A stretch of 64,000 nucleotides of DNA from Salinicola salarius (GCF_003206135.1 NZ_PZJT01000001.1:39111-103110), one strand, 5' to 3'; shown: positions 7,628 through 18,526, counted from the stretch's first letter. Numbers and translations: made by a program. The notes: a model not told the origin generated them from the sequence alone.

Positions 7628-10159
7628 ATGAAAACGCGCGGGGCGTTGAGCAAGACACGCCTGTTGCCCAGCCTGGTCGGCCTGATCCTGGTCCTGCTGG
7701 GCCTTGCGATGCTGATTGGCGGCATCAAACTGAGCCAGCTTGGCGGCTCCTGGTACTACCTGATCGCCGGTGTCGGCGTCGGTCTCAGCGGGTTGCTGCT
7801 GATCGCCGCCAGACGCGCCGCGATCTGGCTTTTCGCCATCTTCCTGCTGGCCTCCACGATCTGGTCGCTCCAGGAAGTCGGCCTGGACTGGTGGCAACTG
7901 GTCCCCCGTCTGGCGCTATGGTTCGTGCTCGGCATCGTGCTGTTGCTGCCCTGGGTTCGCCGTCCGCTGGGCGTCACGCGCATGAAAAGTGCCAGCGCCG
8001 CAGCACTCTCGATTGCCGTCATCCTCGCCGGCCTGACCGCCATCGTCAGCCAGTTCACCAACCCGCATGACATCGAAGGGACGATCGTCCGTGACGCGTC
8101 CGGCCCGAACGATGCCGTGGCCAATGCCATGAACGGCGACTGGCCCTCCTACGGCGGCACCGAACGTGGTCAGCGCTACTCGCCCCTCGACCAGATCACC
8201 CCAGAAAACGTCGGCAAGCTGGAAGAAGTCTGGCGCTATCGCACCGGCGACATCCCTGGCCCCAACGATCCGTCGGAAACCACCGCCGAGAACACCCCGC
8301 TCAAGGTCAACGGCAAGCTGTACGTATGTACGCCGCACAGCCAGGTGATCGCCCTCGATCCGGACAGCGGCAAGGAGCTGTGGCGTTTCGATCCCAAGCT
8401 GAGTACCCAGAATGCCGACAGCTTCAATGGCTGGGCGCACATGACCTGTCGTGGCGTCGCCTACTACGAAGATGACGGAGCGGCTGCCGAACCGGCCTAT
8501 GCCAGCGCCGAGGTCGGCACCGGCCTCGCCCCGACCGCCAGCGATGGCACCGCGAATGGCGACGCCGCGCCCGTCACCGAGGAAGGCAAGCAGCAAGCCG
8601 CCGATCAGGCTCCCGCGTCCGGCGTCGCCGCCGACCTGGCCGATGCCTGCCCGCGCCGCCTGTTCCTGCCCACCGCCGACACGCGCCTGATCGCGCTGAA
8701 TGCCGACACTGGCGAAATGTGCCCCGGCTTCGGCGATAACGGCTCCATCGACCTGACCCGGAACATCGGCAGCTTCACCGCTGGCGGCTACTATTCCACC
8801 TCTCCGCCCTCCGTGGCCCATGGTCTGGTGATCATCGGCGGCCACGTGACCGACAACGAGTCCACCAACGAGCCTTCCGGCGTGATTCGCGCCTACGATG
8901 CCAAGGATGGCCACCTGGTCTGGAACTGGGATAGCGGCAACCCGGACGACACCACGCCGATCGGCCCCGACGAGACCTATACCCGCAACTCGCCCAACAT
9001 GTGGTCGGTGATGAGCGTCGACAGCGACCTCGGCATGATCTACCTGCCGATGGGCAACCAGATGCCGGACCAGTGGGGCGGCAACCGCACGCCGGAAGCC
9101 GAGAAGTACAGCGCCGGCGTCACCGCGCTGGATATCGATACCGGCCAGGTCCGCTGGACCTATCAGTTCACCCATCATGACCTGTGGGACATGGACGTCG
9201 GCGGCCAGCCGTCGCTGGTCGACATCCAGACCGACGAAGGCGTCAAGCCCGCGCTGATGGCCTCCACCAAGCAGGGCAGCATCTACGTGCTCGACCGCCG
9301 CACCGGCGAGGCTATCGTCCCGATCCACGAGATCGACGCGCCGCAGGGCGCCGTGGAAGGCGACCACACGGCAGCAACCCAGCCGCACTCCGAGCTGAGC
9401 TTCTCGCCGGACACGCTCCACGGCAAGGACATGTGGGGCGTGACGCCGCTGGACCAGATGCTGTGCCGCATCCAGTTCCAGTCATTGCGCTATGAAGGCA
9501 TGTTCACGCCGCCCTCGCTGCAGGGTTCGCTGGTCTATCCGGGCAACTTCGGCGTGTTCGACTGGGGCGGCATCGCGGTCGACCCCGAGCGCCAGATCGC
9601 CTTTGCCAGCCCGGCCTACATGGCGTTCACCTCCCAGCTGGTGCCGCGCGAACAGGCCGATGGCGGCGAGCGGATCAGCGAAACCGAAGGCGTTCAGCCC
9701 AATGCAGGCGCGCCCTACGGCGTGATCATGGGCGCGTTTCTGTCCAGGCTCGGGCTGCCTTGCCAGGCACCGCCCTGGGGTTACGTGGCGGGTGTCGACC
9801 TGAGCAATCATCAGACCGTCTGGCAGCACAAGAACGGTACGGTCCGCGATAGCGCTCCGGTGCCGATGCCGCTGCCGATGGGCGTGCCCGCCCTGGGCGG
9901 ACCGATCATGACCGGTGGCGGCGTGGCCTTCCTCAGCGGCACGCTGGACCAGTACCTGCGCGCCTATGACGTCACCAACGGCGAGGAGCTGTGGAAAGGC
10001 CGGCTACCGGCAGGCGGCCAGACCACGCCGATGACCTACGAAGGCAAGGACGGCCGCCAATACGTGCTGGTCATGGCCGGTGGTCACGGCTCGCTGGGCA
10101 CCAAACAAGGCGACTATGTCGTCGCCTATGCGCTGCCCGAAGGCGACGATTCGAACTGA
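7628..10159 (+). CDS. gcd: Membrane-bound PQQ-dependent dehydrogenase, glucose/quinate/shikimate type
   Basis: An 843-residue quinoprotein (E. coli glucose dehydrogenase is about 796). Five hydrophobic segments fill residues 10-140, then a periplasmic eight-bladed PQQ propeller begins at GDWPSYGGTERGQRYSP. The active-site region THHDLWDMD contains D518, apparently the counterpart of the catalytic Asp of E. coli Gcd. The C-terminus GGHGSLGTKQGDYVVAYALP is diagnostic. It oxidises a sugar or cyclitol in the periplasm and passes electrons to ubiquinone. An Ala/Asp-rich insert at about residues 283-338 is absent from E. coli Gcd as I recall it. SD AAGGGAG lies six bases before the ATG. It converges on an OprB-like porin. 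Glucose versus quinate cannot be decided here, so the symbol is provisional. Confidence 0.88.
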   Translation: MKTRGALSKTRLLPSLVGLILVLLGLAMLIGGIKLSQLGGSWYYLIAGVGVGLSGLLLIAARRAAIWLFAIFLLASTIWSLQEVGLDWWQLVPRLALWFVLGIVLLLPWVRRPLGVTRMKSASAAALSIAVILAGLTAIVSQFTNPHDIEGTIVRDASGPNDAVANAMNGDWPSYGGTERGQRYSPLDQITPENVGKLEEVWRYRTGDIPGPNDPSETTAENTPLKVNGKLYVCTPHSQVIALDPDSGKELWRFDPKLSTQNADSFNGWAHMTCRGVAYYEDDGAAAEPAYASAEVGTGLAPTASDGTANGDAAPVTEEGKQQAADQAPASGVAADLADACPRRLFLPTADTRLIALNADTGEMCPGFGDNGSIDLTRNIGSFTAGGYYSTSPPSVAHGLVIIGGHVTDNESTNEPSGVIRAYDAKDGHLVWNWDSGNPDDTTPIGPDETYTRNSPNMWSVMSVDSDLGMIYLPMGNQMPDQWGGNRTPEAEKYSAGVTALDIDTGQVRWTYQFTHHDLWDMDVGGQPSLVDIQTDEGVKPALMASTKQGSIYVLDRRTGEAIVPIHEIDAPQGAVEGDHTAATQPHSELSFSPDTLHGKDMWGVTPLDQMLCRIQFQSLRYEGMFTPPSLQGSLVYPGNFGVFDWGGIAVDPERQIAFASPAYMAFTSQLVPREQADGGERISETEGVQPNAGAPYGVIMGAFLSRLGLPCQAPPWGYVAGVDLSNHQTVWQHKNGTVRDSAPVPMPLPMGVPALGGPIMTGGGVAFLSGTLDQYLRAYDVTNGEELWKGRLPAGGQTTPMTYEGKDGRQYVLVMAGGHGSLGTKQGDYVVAYALPEGDDSN

Positions 10160-10181
10160 TCTCAGCGAAGCGTCACCCATG

Positions 10182-10210
10182 AAAACGGCTGCCCTCGGGC
10201 AGCCGTTTTT
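10182..10210. terminator. Bidirectional terminator between the dehydrogenase and porin genes
   Basis: AAAACGGCTGCC at 10182-10193 pairs perfectly with 10198-10209 around a CTCG loop. T5 follows on the plus strand, and the A-run at the left gives T's on the minus strand. It lies 22 bp past the plus-strand stop and about 70 bp past the porin stop, so it can serve both convergent genes. Confidence 0.88.
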
Positions 10211-10266
10211 CGTTGCGCCGACGGGCTCGTCACGCGCTGAACATCGCGAACCGCGTCGGCAGGCTG

Positions 10267-10299
10267 GAAGCTCGCCTTGATCAGAAGCTCGCCTTGATC
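10267..10299. repeat. 17-bp tandem duplication at the porin stop codon
   Basis: GAAGCTCGCCTTGATC occurs at 10267-10282 and again at 10284-10299, offset 17 bp. The right copy encodes the last residues of the porin (IKASF); the left copy lies just outside the gene, and the TGA stop falls at the junction of the two copies. Confidence 0.9.
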
Positions 10300-11591
10300 G
10301 TCGTACCCGCCACCCAGGCATTGTCCACCGAATCCACTGCCGACGGATTGACCACGTACTGCAGGTTGGGCCGCAGCGTCAGGTAGCCGGTCAGATTGAA
10401 GCTGTAGTAGACCTCGGCGTCGTACTCGTGCCCTTGGCGCGGCAGCGGCGAGAGCGAACCGCTCGGCGTGGCGTTGTGATAGTCGACGAAGTCGTTGACA
10501 TCGTCGTTGACGTGCAGATACGCAAGACCGATGCCGGCATCGTCCTGCGGACGCGCGTCGAACGGCCCTTCGTAGGTTGCGCCGATCGAGACATAACGAT
10601 CGATACCCGCCGTATCGCCATGGTTGGTGTTGCCCATGCTGAACAGCGTCAGCCCGCGATCCGGGCTGCCATCGCGTGTCGTCACCTGCTGCTGGACCAC
10701 GTAGTAGAGCCCGGTGTTGGTATCGCTGGTGCGATCCGCCGGGCCGTCGCCATAGGCGCGGTTGTCGACGTTCTGGGTATAGAACCCGAGCTTGTAGGCG
10801 CCGGCCATGCCGTTCAGCGTCGGGGTATAACCCAGTTCCACCGGGAACAGCGTCCCCTCGGTGCCGCTGGTGCGCAGGTCGAAGCCGTTATCGTTTTCCA
10901 GGTTGCTGTCGTTGATGTTGAACGCGCCGACCTGGGCGTACCATTCGGGCGTGATATTGGCGCGGATCACCGCTGCCCATTGGGCGATCGGCCAGTTGTA
11001 GATGTTGTTGCCCCAGTTGCCGGGCTGCGCGCCACCGAAGGCCAGGTTCTGGAAATTGCTATCGATGGTGGCGAAGTCATCGCCGAACGGGATTCGGCCC
11101 AGCTTGACCGCCAGGGCATCGTCGAAGAAGCGCTGGCGATACCAGAACTGCGTCAGCCGCGTCACCGGCCCGCGCCCTTGCACTTCCTGCACCGAGGAGC
11201 CGCCGACCGTCGCGTCCGGATCGCTCATCCGGTCGTTGACGCTATGCCCGTTACGGTTGGTGACGGTGACCTGAAATTCCGCATCCGGAATGCCCAGCAG
11301 ACGATCCAGATCGAAGTTGGCACCGACCGCGAACTGGTCCGCGTATTTGCTCACGTGGCTGTCGCGGTAGCCGCCATCGAGAATCGTCGCCGCTTCGCCC
11401 ACGTAGTCGAAATCGAAGGATACGCCGGCCTCTTCCAGCGCGGTGCGCTCGCCGCCCCAATCTCCCAGCATGTAGGGGGAATCCGGAGAAAAAGCCGAAT
11501 ACGCCTGCGCGGAACCCATCACCCCAAGACTGCCCAAGAGAATCGCCGACGCGCCGCCGATTCTGATAACCCGTGATGTGGCATCTGCCAT
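10281..11591 (-). CDS. oprB: OprB-type carbohydrate-selective outer-membrane porin
   Basis: A 436-residue beta-barrel porin. A signal peptide ends near residue 30 (LGVMGSAQA), followed by MLGDWGGERTALEEAGVSFDFDYVGE, the recognisable OprB start. Later LGYTPTLNGMAGAYKLGFYTQN and the C-terminal Phe (IKASF) fit an outer-membrane barrel. It admits sugars or related small solutes to the periplasm, which suits the convergent PQQ dehydrogenase that would oxidise them there; this link is inference. The start is ATG 11591 with GGAGG seven bases upstream. The upstream DNA is AT-rich and contains a weak Fur-like sequence. A 17-bp duplication straddles its stop codon. Confidence 0.9.
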   Translation of the reverse strand: MADATSRVIRIGGASAILLGSLGVMGSAQAYSAFSPDSPYMLGDWGGERTALEEAGVSFDFDYVGEAATILDGGYRDSHVSKYADQFAVGANFDLDRLLGIPDAEFQVTVTNRNGHSVNDRMSDPDATVGGSSVQEVQGRGPVTRLTQFWYRQRFFDDALAVKLGRIPFGDDFATIDSNFQNLAFGGAQPGNWGNNIYNWPIAQWAAVIRANITPEWYAQVGAFNINDSNLENDNGFDLRTSGTEGTLFPVELGYTPTLNGMAGAYKLGFYTQNVDNRAYGDGPADRTSDTNTGLYYVVQQQVTTRDGSPDRGLTLFSMGNTNHGDTAGIDRYVSIGATYEGPFDARPQDDAGIGLAYLHVNDDVNDFVDYHNATPSGSLSPLPRQGHEYDAEVYYSFNLTGYLTLRPNLQYVVNPSAVDSVDNAWVAGTTIKASF

Positions 11592-11640
11592 GGCCTGGCC
11601 TCCAAAAAAATATAATTAGCACGTTATTAATGCGCAGAGA

Positions 11641-11657
11641 ATGATAATCCTAATCCT
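11641..11657. promoter_or_regulatory. Weak Fur-box-like sequence
   Basis: TGATAATCCTAATCC matches the 7-1-7 Fur consensus TGATAATNATTATCA at about 11 of 15 positions. It lies some 50 bp upstream of the porin start. The left half is perfect and the right half is poor, so the call is tentative. Confidence 0.2.
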
Positions 11658-11754
11658 CACGCATCGATAGCCGATAAGCCCTGAAGACGGACAGAAACGA
11701 CTAAAGAATGAGCCAGGAAACCGCCAGCCTCACGACGATGAAGGCCTGCTAGAA

Positions 11755-11769
11755 ATAGCAATTTACTAT
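11755..11769 (+). promoter_or_regulatory. OxyR-like dyad upstream of katG
   Basis: ATAG-N7-CTAT is matched exactly (ATAGCAATTTACTAT). It abuts the expected -35 position of the TATAAT box at 11795-11800, which itself has only a T-run as -35. That is the arrangement of a class of OxyR-activated promoters, and katG is a classic OxyR target. A second OxyR half-dyad seven bases away is not convincing. Confidence 0.5.
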
Positions 11770-11794
11770 CGTTTTTTTCTTATCATTTAATTTC

Positions 11795-11800
11795 TATAAT
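11795..11800 (+). promoter_or_regulatory. Likely -10 box of katG
   Basis: A perfect TATAAT lies 132 bp before the katG ATG. The -35 region 17 bp upstream is TTTTTT, a poor match, consistent with an activator-dependent promoter. Transcription would begin near 11807, leaving a leader of about 125 bases. Confidence 0.5.
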
Positions 11801-11922
11801 AAAAGCTTGCCCAGTAGTCTCTGTTTCAGCCCTGGCGCCATCGAGTCGGCCGACTGGCCTTGAACGAAGGCTCGCAGACCGTGACGCCAGGGAACGCCCG
11901 GATTGACGAGACGAACAGGTGA

Positions 11923-14112
<2,190 letters not shown>

Positions 14113-14136
14113 TCGCCACGTATCCAGCCAGCCATA

Positions 14137-14166
14137 CGCCGCCGGAGGCCACTCCGGCGGCGTTTT
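14137..14166 (+). terminator. Rho-independent terminator of katG
   Basis: CGCCGCCGGAG at 14137-14147 pairs perfectly with 14152-14162 around a GCCA loop and is followed by TTTT. It lies 25 bp after the katG stop. Confidence 0.9.
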
Positions 14167-14378
14167 CGTTGGCGCCCTTCCCCCCCAATGCCGCGACCCT
14201 TCCGCTCCGTTCCTTTCCCCTGCCTTCCAGCTTGCCGCTTCGGCTCCCTCGCCCCGGCTTGCCGCCGGCTCCGCATCATTCGAATGCCGACGCATGATGA
14301 CGGTTTCGGTGGGGTCCGCGTCCTTGCCGACATGACGCCACTCTCGCAGACTAGCCTCCAGACTCCGAGGACGATCCC

Positions 14379-15371
14379 ATGTCGCATACCATCGATCTCT
14401 TCATCTATCCGAACTGCCAACTGCTGGATGCCAGCGGGCCCTGGCAGGTCTTCGCCAGCGCCAACACGTTGCTGGGGCGGCCGCACTACGAACTGCGCCT
14501 GAACGCCATCGCGCCCGGCGAGATCCGCACCAATGGCGGCATGACACTGGTGGCGACTCACGCGCTGGGCGGTCGGTCGGCCGACACATCACCCGGCGAC
14601 ACACTGCTCGTGGCCGGCGGTCACGGCGTACACGATCTCGACGACGAGGTCATCCAGACGCTGGCCCGGCGGGCGGCCGCCACGCCGCGTGTCGGCTCGA
14701 TCTGTACCGGCGCCTTTGCGCTGGCCCGCGCCGGGCTGCTCGATGGCCGCTGCGTCACGACGCACTGGCGCCAGGCCGAACGGCTGGCGCGGGAGTTCCC
14801 CGAGGTCGATGTCGCCGCCGACGCGCTCTACCGGGAAAGCGGCGGGATCTATACCAGTGCCGGCGTCACCGCGGGCATGGACCTGGCGCTGGCACTCGTC
14901 GCCCAGGACCATGACCACCGTCTCGCCGGAGAAGTCGCCCGCGAACTGGTGATGTTTCTGCATCGACCCGGCGATCAGGCGCAGTTCAGCGAAGGGCTGC
15001 GTTGCCAGCTCGCCAGTCACGGCAGGCTGAGGAGGCTGATCGACCGGGTGCTGAACGACCCGCTGGCGGACTGGAACAGCGAACGTCTGGCCGAAGCGAT
15101 CGCCGTCACTCCGCGCCATTTCCAGCGGCTGTTTCGCCAGCAGTTGCAGATGACGCCGATCGAGTTCCTGACCCGTCTGCGACTCGAATCGGCCCGTCGC
15201 CTGCTGGCAGAGAGCGACGCCTCGCTGACGCAAATTGCCGAGCACTGCCGTGTCGGCGGGGCCGAGCAGCTACGCCGCCAGTTCCAACGCCGCTATGGCC
15301 TGGCACCCAGCGCCTATCGCGCCCGGTTCGGCCGCGCCCCATCCAACGTCGAAACGCGAGATGCCTCATGA
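14379..15371 (+). CDS. GlxA-family transcriptional regulator (DJ-1/PfpI domain plus AraC HTH)
   Basis: A 330-residue regulator. Residues 1-175 form a DJ-1/PfpI-like glutaminase-fold domain, with C109 in GSICTGAF at the nucleophile-elbow position. Residues 215-325 are an AraC-type double helix-turn-helix (LAEAIAVTPRHFQRLFRQQL, then SLTQIAEHCRVGGAEQLRRQF). Relatives control catabolism of amines such as carnitine, glycine betaine or arginine, but the effector here is unknown. GAGGA lies seven bases before the ATG. Its stop overlaps the ATG of the following MFS transporter (ATGA), so the two are translationally coupled and the transporter is a plausible target or partner. Confidence 0.9.
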   Translation: MSHTIDLFIYPNCQLLDASGPWQVFASANTLLGRPHYELRLNAIAPGEIRTNGGMTLVATHALGGRSADTSPGDTLLVAGGHGVHDLDDEVIQTLARRAAATPRVGSICTGAFALARAGLLDGRCVTTHWRQAERLAREFPEVDVAADALYRESGGIYTSAGVTAGMDLALALVAQDHDHRLAGEVARELVMFLHRPGDQAQFSEGLRCQLASHGRLRRLIDRVLNDPLADWNSERLAEAIAVTPRHFQRLFRQQLQMTPIEFLTRLRLESARRLLAESDASLTQIAEHCRVGGAEQLRRQFQRRYGLAPSAYRARFGRAPSNVETRDAS

Positions 15372-16591
15372 CGACGACCGTTTCCCGGCGCCTGCCGCTC
15401 GCCGTCTGGGGCCTGGCGCTATGTCAGGCCCTGCTGGTCAGCGGCAACATCCTGCTCATCGCCGTTTCGCCGCTAATCGGTGATCGGCTCGCCGGCAGCG
15501 CCGACTGGAGTACGCTGCCCGTTGCCGCCCAGTTGCTCGGTCTGACGGCAGCGACCCTGCCGTCCGGCTGGCTGACCGCCAGACTGGGGCGCAAGCGAAC
15601 CTTCGTCATTGCCAACGGCGTCGGGCTCGTCGGTATCGCTATCTGCATGCTGGCGCTGAGGCTTTCCGCGTTCCCGCTGTTCAATCTTGGCACCTTCGCC
15701 ATCGGCATGAGCATCGGCGCCGGCATGCTGTACCGCTTTGCTGCCATCGATGCGGCCGGCCCCGTCCAGCGCGATCGCGCGCTCAGCCTGGTAATGGCCG
15801 GCGGCGTCATCGCGGCCTTCCTCGGCCCCTGGCTGGCGCGGACTTCACAGCACGGCTTCGAGACACCTTTTCTGGGCTGCTTCGTCGGCCTGGCCGTGCT
15901 CTACGTATCGGCACTGCTGTTGCTGACACGGCTCGACCTGCCCTCCCCTCACGCTACCGCCACCGCCGCCGACCCGGCCACGCCTCGCCGACCCGGCGTT
16001 CTGCTACGTCAGCCACGGCTGCTGGCAGCTATCGCCATCGCCACCTTGAGCTACGCCACCATGAACCTGGCGATGACCGCGACACCACTGGCCATGTCCC
16101 ACGCCGGACACGACTTCGGCGACGTCACCAACGTCATTCAGTGGCATATCCTGGCGATGTTCGCGCCCTCGTTCGTCACCGGTGATCTGACCCGGCGCTT
16201 CGGGCATCAGCGCATGATCGCTCTGGGTTCGCTGAGTCTGCTCGCCAGCCTGCTTTGCACGCTGTTGCCCGCGTCATTCTGGACCTTCGCCCTCGGCCTC
16301 TTCCTGCTTGGGCTGGGCTGGAACTTCACCTTCCTGCCCGCCAGCGCCTGGCTGACCACCACCTACCAGCCCGGCGAGGCGCCCCGCGTCCAGGCCATCA
16401 ACGACTGCGCCGTCTTCTCGCTGACGACGCTCTCCGCGCTGCTGGCCGGCCCACTGAATGCTTGGCTCGGCTGGCAGACGCTCAACATGACGTTGATCCC
16501 GCTGGTCGCGGCGATGTGGGTCGTCCTGTTGGTGCTGTCAAAAGCGGGTAACGAAAAAGCCCAGCGAATCGCTGGGCTGGATGTCGAATGA
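15368..16591 (+). CDS. MFS transporter
   Basis: A 407-residue major facilitator protein with about twelve hydrophobic segments. The loop GWLTARLGRKRTF between helices 2 and 3 is the MFS signature, with a second version DLTRRFGHQRM in the C-terminal half. The start at 15368 is fixed by ATGA overlap with the GlxA-type regulator; longer upstream reading in the same frame overlaps the regulator and has no homology. Sub-family and substrate are not evident; small-molecule efflux is possible given a linked regulator. Its last codons contain the terminator hairpin of the convergent symporter gene. Confidence 0.85.
   Translation: MTTTVSRRLPLAVWGLALCQALLVSGNILLIAVSPLIGDRLAGSADWSTLPVAAQLLGLTAATLPSGWLTARLGRKRTFVIANGVGLVGIAICMLALRLSAFPLFNLGTFAIGMSIGAGMLYRFAAIDAAGPVQRDRALSLVMAGGVIAAFLGPWLARTSQHGFETPFLGCFVGLAVLYVSALLLLTRLDLPSPHATATAADPATPRRPGVLLRQPRLLAAIAIATLSYATMNLAMTATPLAMSHAGHDFGDVTNVIQWHILAMFAPSFVTGDLTRRFGHQRMIALGSLSLLASLLCTLLPASFWTFALGLFLLGLGWNFTFLPASAWLTTTYQPGEAPRVQAINDCAVFSLTTLSALLAGPLNAWLGWQTLNMTLIPLVAAMWVVLLVLSKAGNEKAQRIAGLDVE
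16553..16578 (-). terminator. Minus-strand terminator inside the MFS 3' end
   Basis: AGCCCAGCG (16558-16566) pairs perfectly with 16570-16578 around an AAT loop. Read on the minus strand it is followed by TTTTT, the complement of the A5 run at 16554-16558. It therefore serves the symporter gene ending at 16607, although it lies within the coding sequence of the plus-strand MFS gene. Confidence 0.8.
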
Positions 16592-16606
16592 GAAGCCGGC
16601 GAGGGC

Positions 16607-18121
16607 TCAGGAAACGTCGGCGGAGCGTGCCGCAGGATCGGCAGCCCGAACCGACTGATCAGTGCCAGCGGTGCGCATGAACGCTTCGGCCAGCTCGCGT
16701 TTCGGCCGGGTCAGCAGGCTCGTCCCGACGAACAGCAGCACCGAGACCGGTAGCGCCCAGATGCCCGGCGGCAGTCCCAGCGGTTTGGCGCCACTCACGT
16801 AGAGCGCAATGACGACCAGGCCACCGATGACGATGCTCGCCAGCGCACCGGCCGCCGTCCCGCGCTTCCAGTAGAAGGCGCCGATGATCGCCGGCACGAT
16901 GACGACCAGGCCGGTGGAAGCCGCGACCGAAAGCACCGCGATCAGGCTGAGCTGCAGCTCAGCGAACAGGAAGGCAAGAATGGCAACGATCGGCAGTACC
17001 CATTTGCCCACCTTGAGCTGCTTCGCCTCGCTGGCGCCGGTCGCCATATTGGCGTAGACATCCCGCGACAGCATCGAGGAGAGCGTCAGCATGATCGAAT
17101 CGATGGTCGACACCGCCGCGGCGAGAATCCCCACCATCACGATCACGCCCAGCACCGGCGGCACGTGCTCGGAGGCCAGCAGCGTCGGCGTCGCCAGATC
17201 GGACTTGGCCAGATCGGGGAACGCCACCAGCGCCGAGAAGCCCCACAGCACCGACACCACGGTGTAGATGAAGCCGAAGATCAGAAAGCCGATCAGCATC
17301 TGGCGCATCGACCGGAGCGACGCCGGCATGAACAGCCGCTGACTCACCTGAGGGTTGGAAAGGCTGAAGAAGAACCACGGAATCGTCAGCCCCAGAAACG
17401 TCGTGAAGCTGAACAGCCCCGGCCCGGGCACGGCGAGAGAGGCCGGATGCTCCGTGGCGAGCGTCTCGAACAGCGCCGAGAAGCCGCCCAGCGAGTGCAC
17501 CACCAGCAGCGCGACCAGCGTCGAAGCCACGATCATGAACAGCGCCTGCAGCGAGTCCGTCCACATCACCGAACGGATCCCGGCAATATAGGAGAACAGG
17601 ATCGCCAGGATCGTCGCCACCACCACGCCGGTGGTGAACGAGATCGCCCCGCCGCTCATCCCCGCCAGCAGATAGCCGACGCCGGCCAGTTGCACCGCCG
17701 CGTAGGGAATCAGGAACAGGCAGCTCGCCGCCGCGGTCGCCACGGCGACCTTCTTGTCAGCGTAGCGATGACCCAGCATTTCGCTGGGGGTGACATAACC
17801 GAAGCGCTTGCCCACTGTCCAGAACTTGGGCCCGAAGATCGCCACCAGCGACACGCCGGCGAAATAGACGATCTCGAAGCCGAATGCCCCGACGCCGCCG
17901 GCGTAGGTCAACCCCGCCAGCCCCACCATCATGAAGGCGCTGTAGGTCGTCGCGCTGTAGCTCAACGCCGAGACGAAACCGTTCATCTGCCGGTTGCCGA
18001 GAAAGTAGCCGGACATGTCGACGCCGGCCCCGTTGGTCGTCCTGCCGCGCGAGAGAAAGGCAACGCCCAGGCCCGCGATCAGGTAGACGATGACCGCACT
18101 CCAGATCAGTCCGGTCGTCAT
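16607..18121 (-). CDS. Sodium:solute symporter (SSS family)
   Basis: A 504-residue membrane protein with about thirteen hydrophobic segments. SSS features include SYSATTYSAFMMVGLAGLTY in helices 1-2, GYVTPSEMLGHRYADK, AGIRSVMWTDSLQALFM, and AAAVSTIDSIMLTLSSMLSRDVY, the latter containing the Ser/Thr residues expected at the Na2 sodium site. The upstream gene, a two-helix protein, overlaps by ATGA, so the two are probably one transporter unit. The substrate is not defined; PanF- and acetate-type relatives are both possible. A minus-strand terminator lies at 16553-16578. Confidence 0.92.
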   Translation of the reverse strand: MTTGLIWSAVIVYLIAGLGVAFLSRGRTTNGAGVDMSGYFLGNRQMNGFVSALSYSATTYSAFMMVGLAGLTYAGGVGAFGFEIVYFAGVSLVAIFGPKFWTVGKRFGYVTPSEMLGHRYADKKVAVATAAASCLFLIPYAAVQLAGVGYLLAGMSGGAISFTTGVVVATILAILFSYIAGIRSVMWTDSLQALFMIVASTLVALLVVHSLGGFSALFETLATEHPASLAVPGPGLFSFTTFLGLTIPWFFFSLSNPQVSQRLFMPASLRSMRQMLIGFLIFGFIYTVVSVLWGFSALVAFPDLAKSDLATPTLLASEHVPPVLGVIVMVGILAAAVSTIDSIMLTLSSMLSRDVYANMATGASEAKQLKVGKWVLPIVAILAFLFAELQLSLIAVLSVAASTGLVVIVPAIIGAFYWKRGTAAGALASIVIGGLVVIALYVSGAKPLGLPPGIWALPVSVLLFVGTSLLTRPKRELAEAFMRTAGTDQSVRAADPAARSADVS

Positions 18122-18357
18122 GGTCGCTTCTCCCCGCCAGCGGAAAGCTCGTCTGCCCGAGACGCCGTGGCTCCAGGCGCCTCATCCCGGAAGGAGCGCG
18201 TGATCATGACATTGGCGACGATGACCAGCACCCCGACGACGCACCAGAACAGAAAGCTGCCGTACCAGGCCTGGACCTGGCCGAGCAGGCCATACGGCAC
18301 GACGTAACATGAAAGGACCAGTATCCAGACGCCCCATATCCAGCGCCGAGCGCTCAT
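18118..18357 (-). CDS. Small two-helix partner protein of the SSS symporter
   Basis: A 79-residue protein with two hydrophobic segments, WGVWILVLSCYVVPYGLL and FLFWCVVGVLVIVANVMI, and a short polar C-terminal tail. I choose ATG 18357 because AGGGG lies about eight bases upstream. Longer starts run into DNA of repetitive composition. Its stop overlaps the symporter start (ATGA). Many SSS symporters are preceded by such a small membrane protein of unassigned role, for example YhdT before PanF. I do not recognise the exact family. Confidence 0.75.
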   Translation of the reverse strand: MSARRWIWGVWILVLSCYVVPYGLLGQVQAWYGSFLFWCVVGVLVIVANVMITRSFRDEAPGATASRADELSAGGEKRP

Positions 18358-18526
18358 TGGCGATTCCCCTGCTATGTTTTTAGATGACATGTTTCTGGAA
18401 AACGACTTCCTGAAAGCGACTTCCCGGAACGTTTCTGCGAATTCCCGGACGTTTTGCTCTTGGCGGCGCACACGCGCGCTGCAGCGCCCATGATAACGCG
18501 ATAGTCTCGGGGACGATGAAACCGCA

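Noticed and set aside
7916..9421. 501-codon minus-strand frame inside the PQQ dehydrogenase gene
   Set aside because: Antisense shadow; the plus-strand reading gives an unmistakable full-length quinoprotein.
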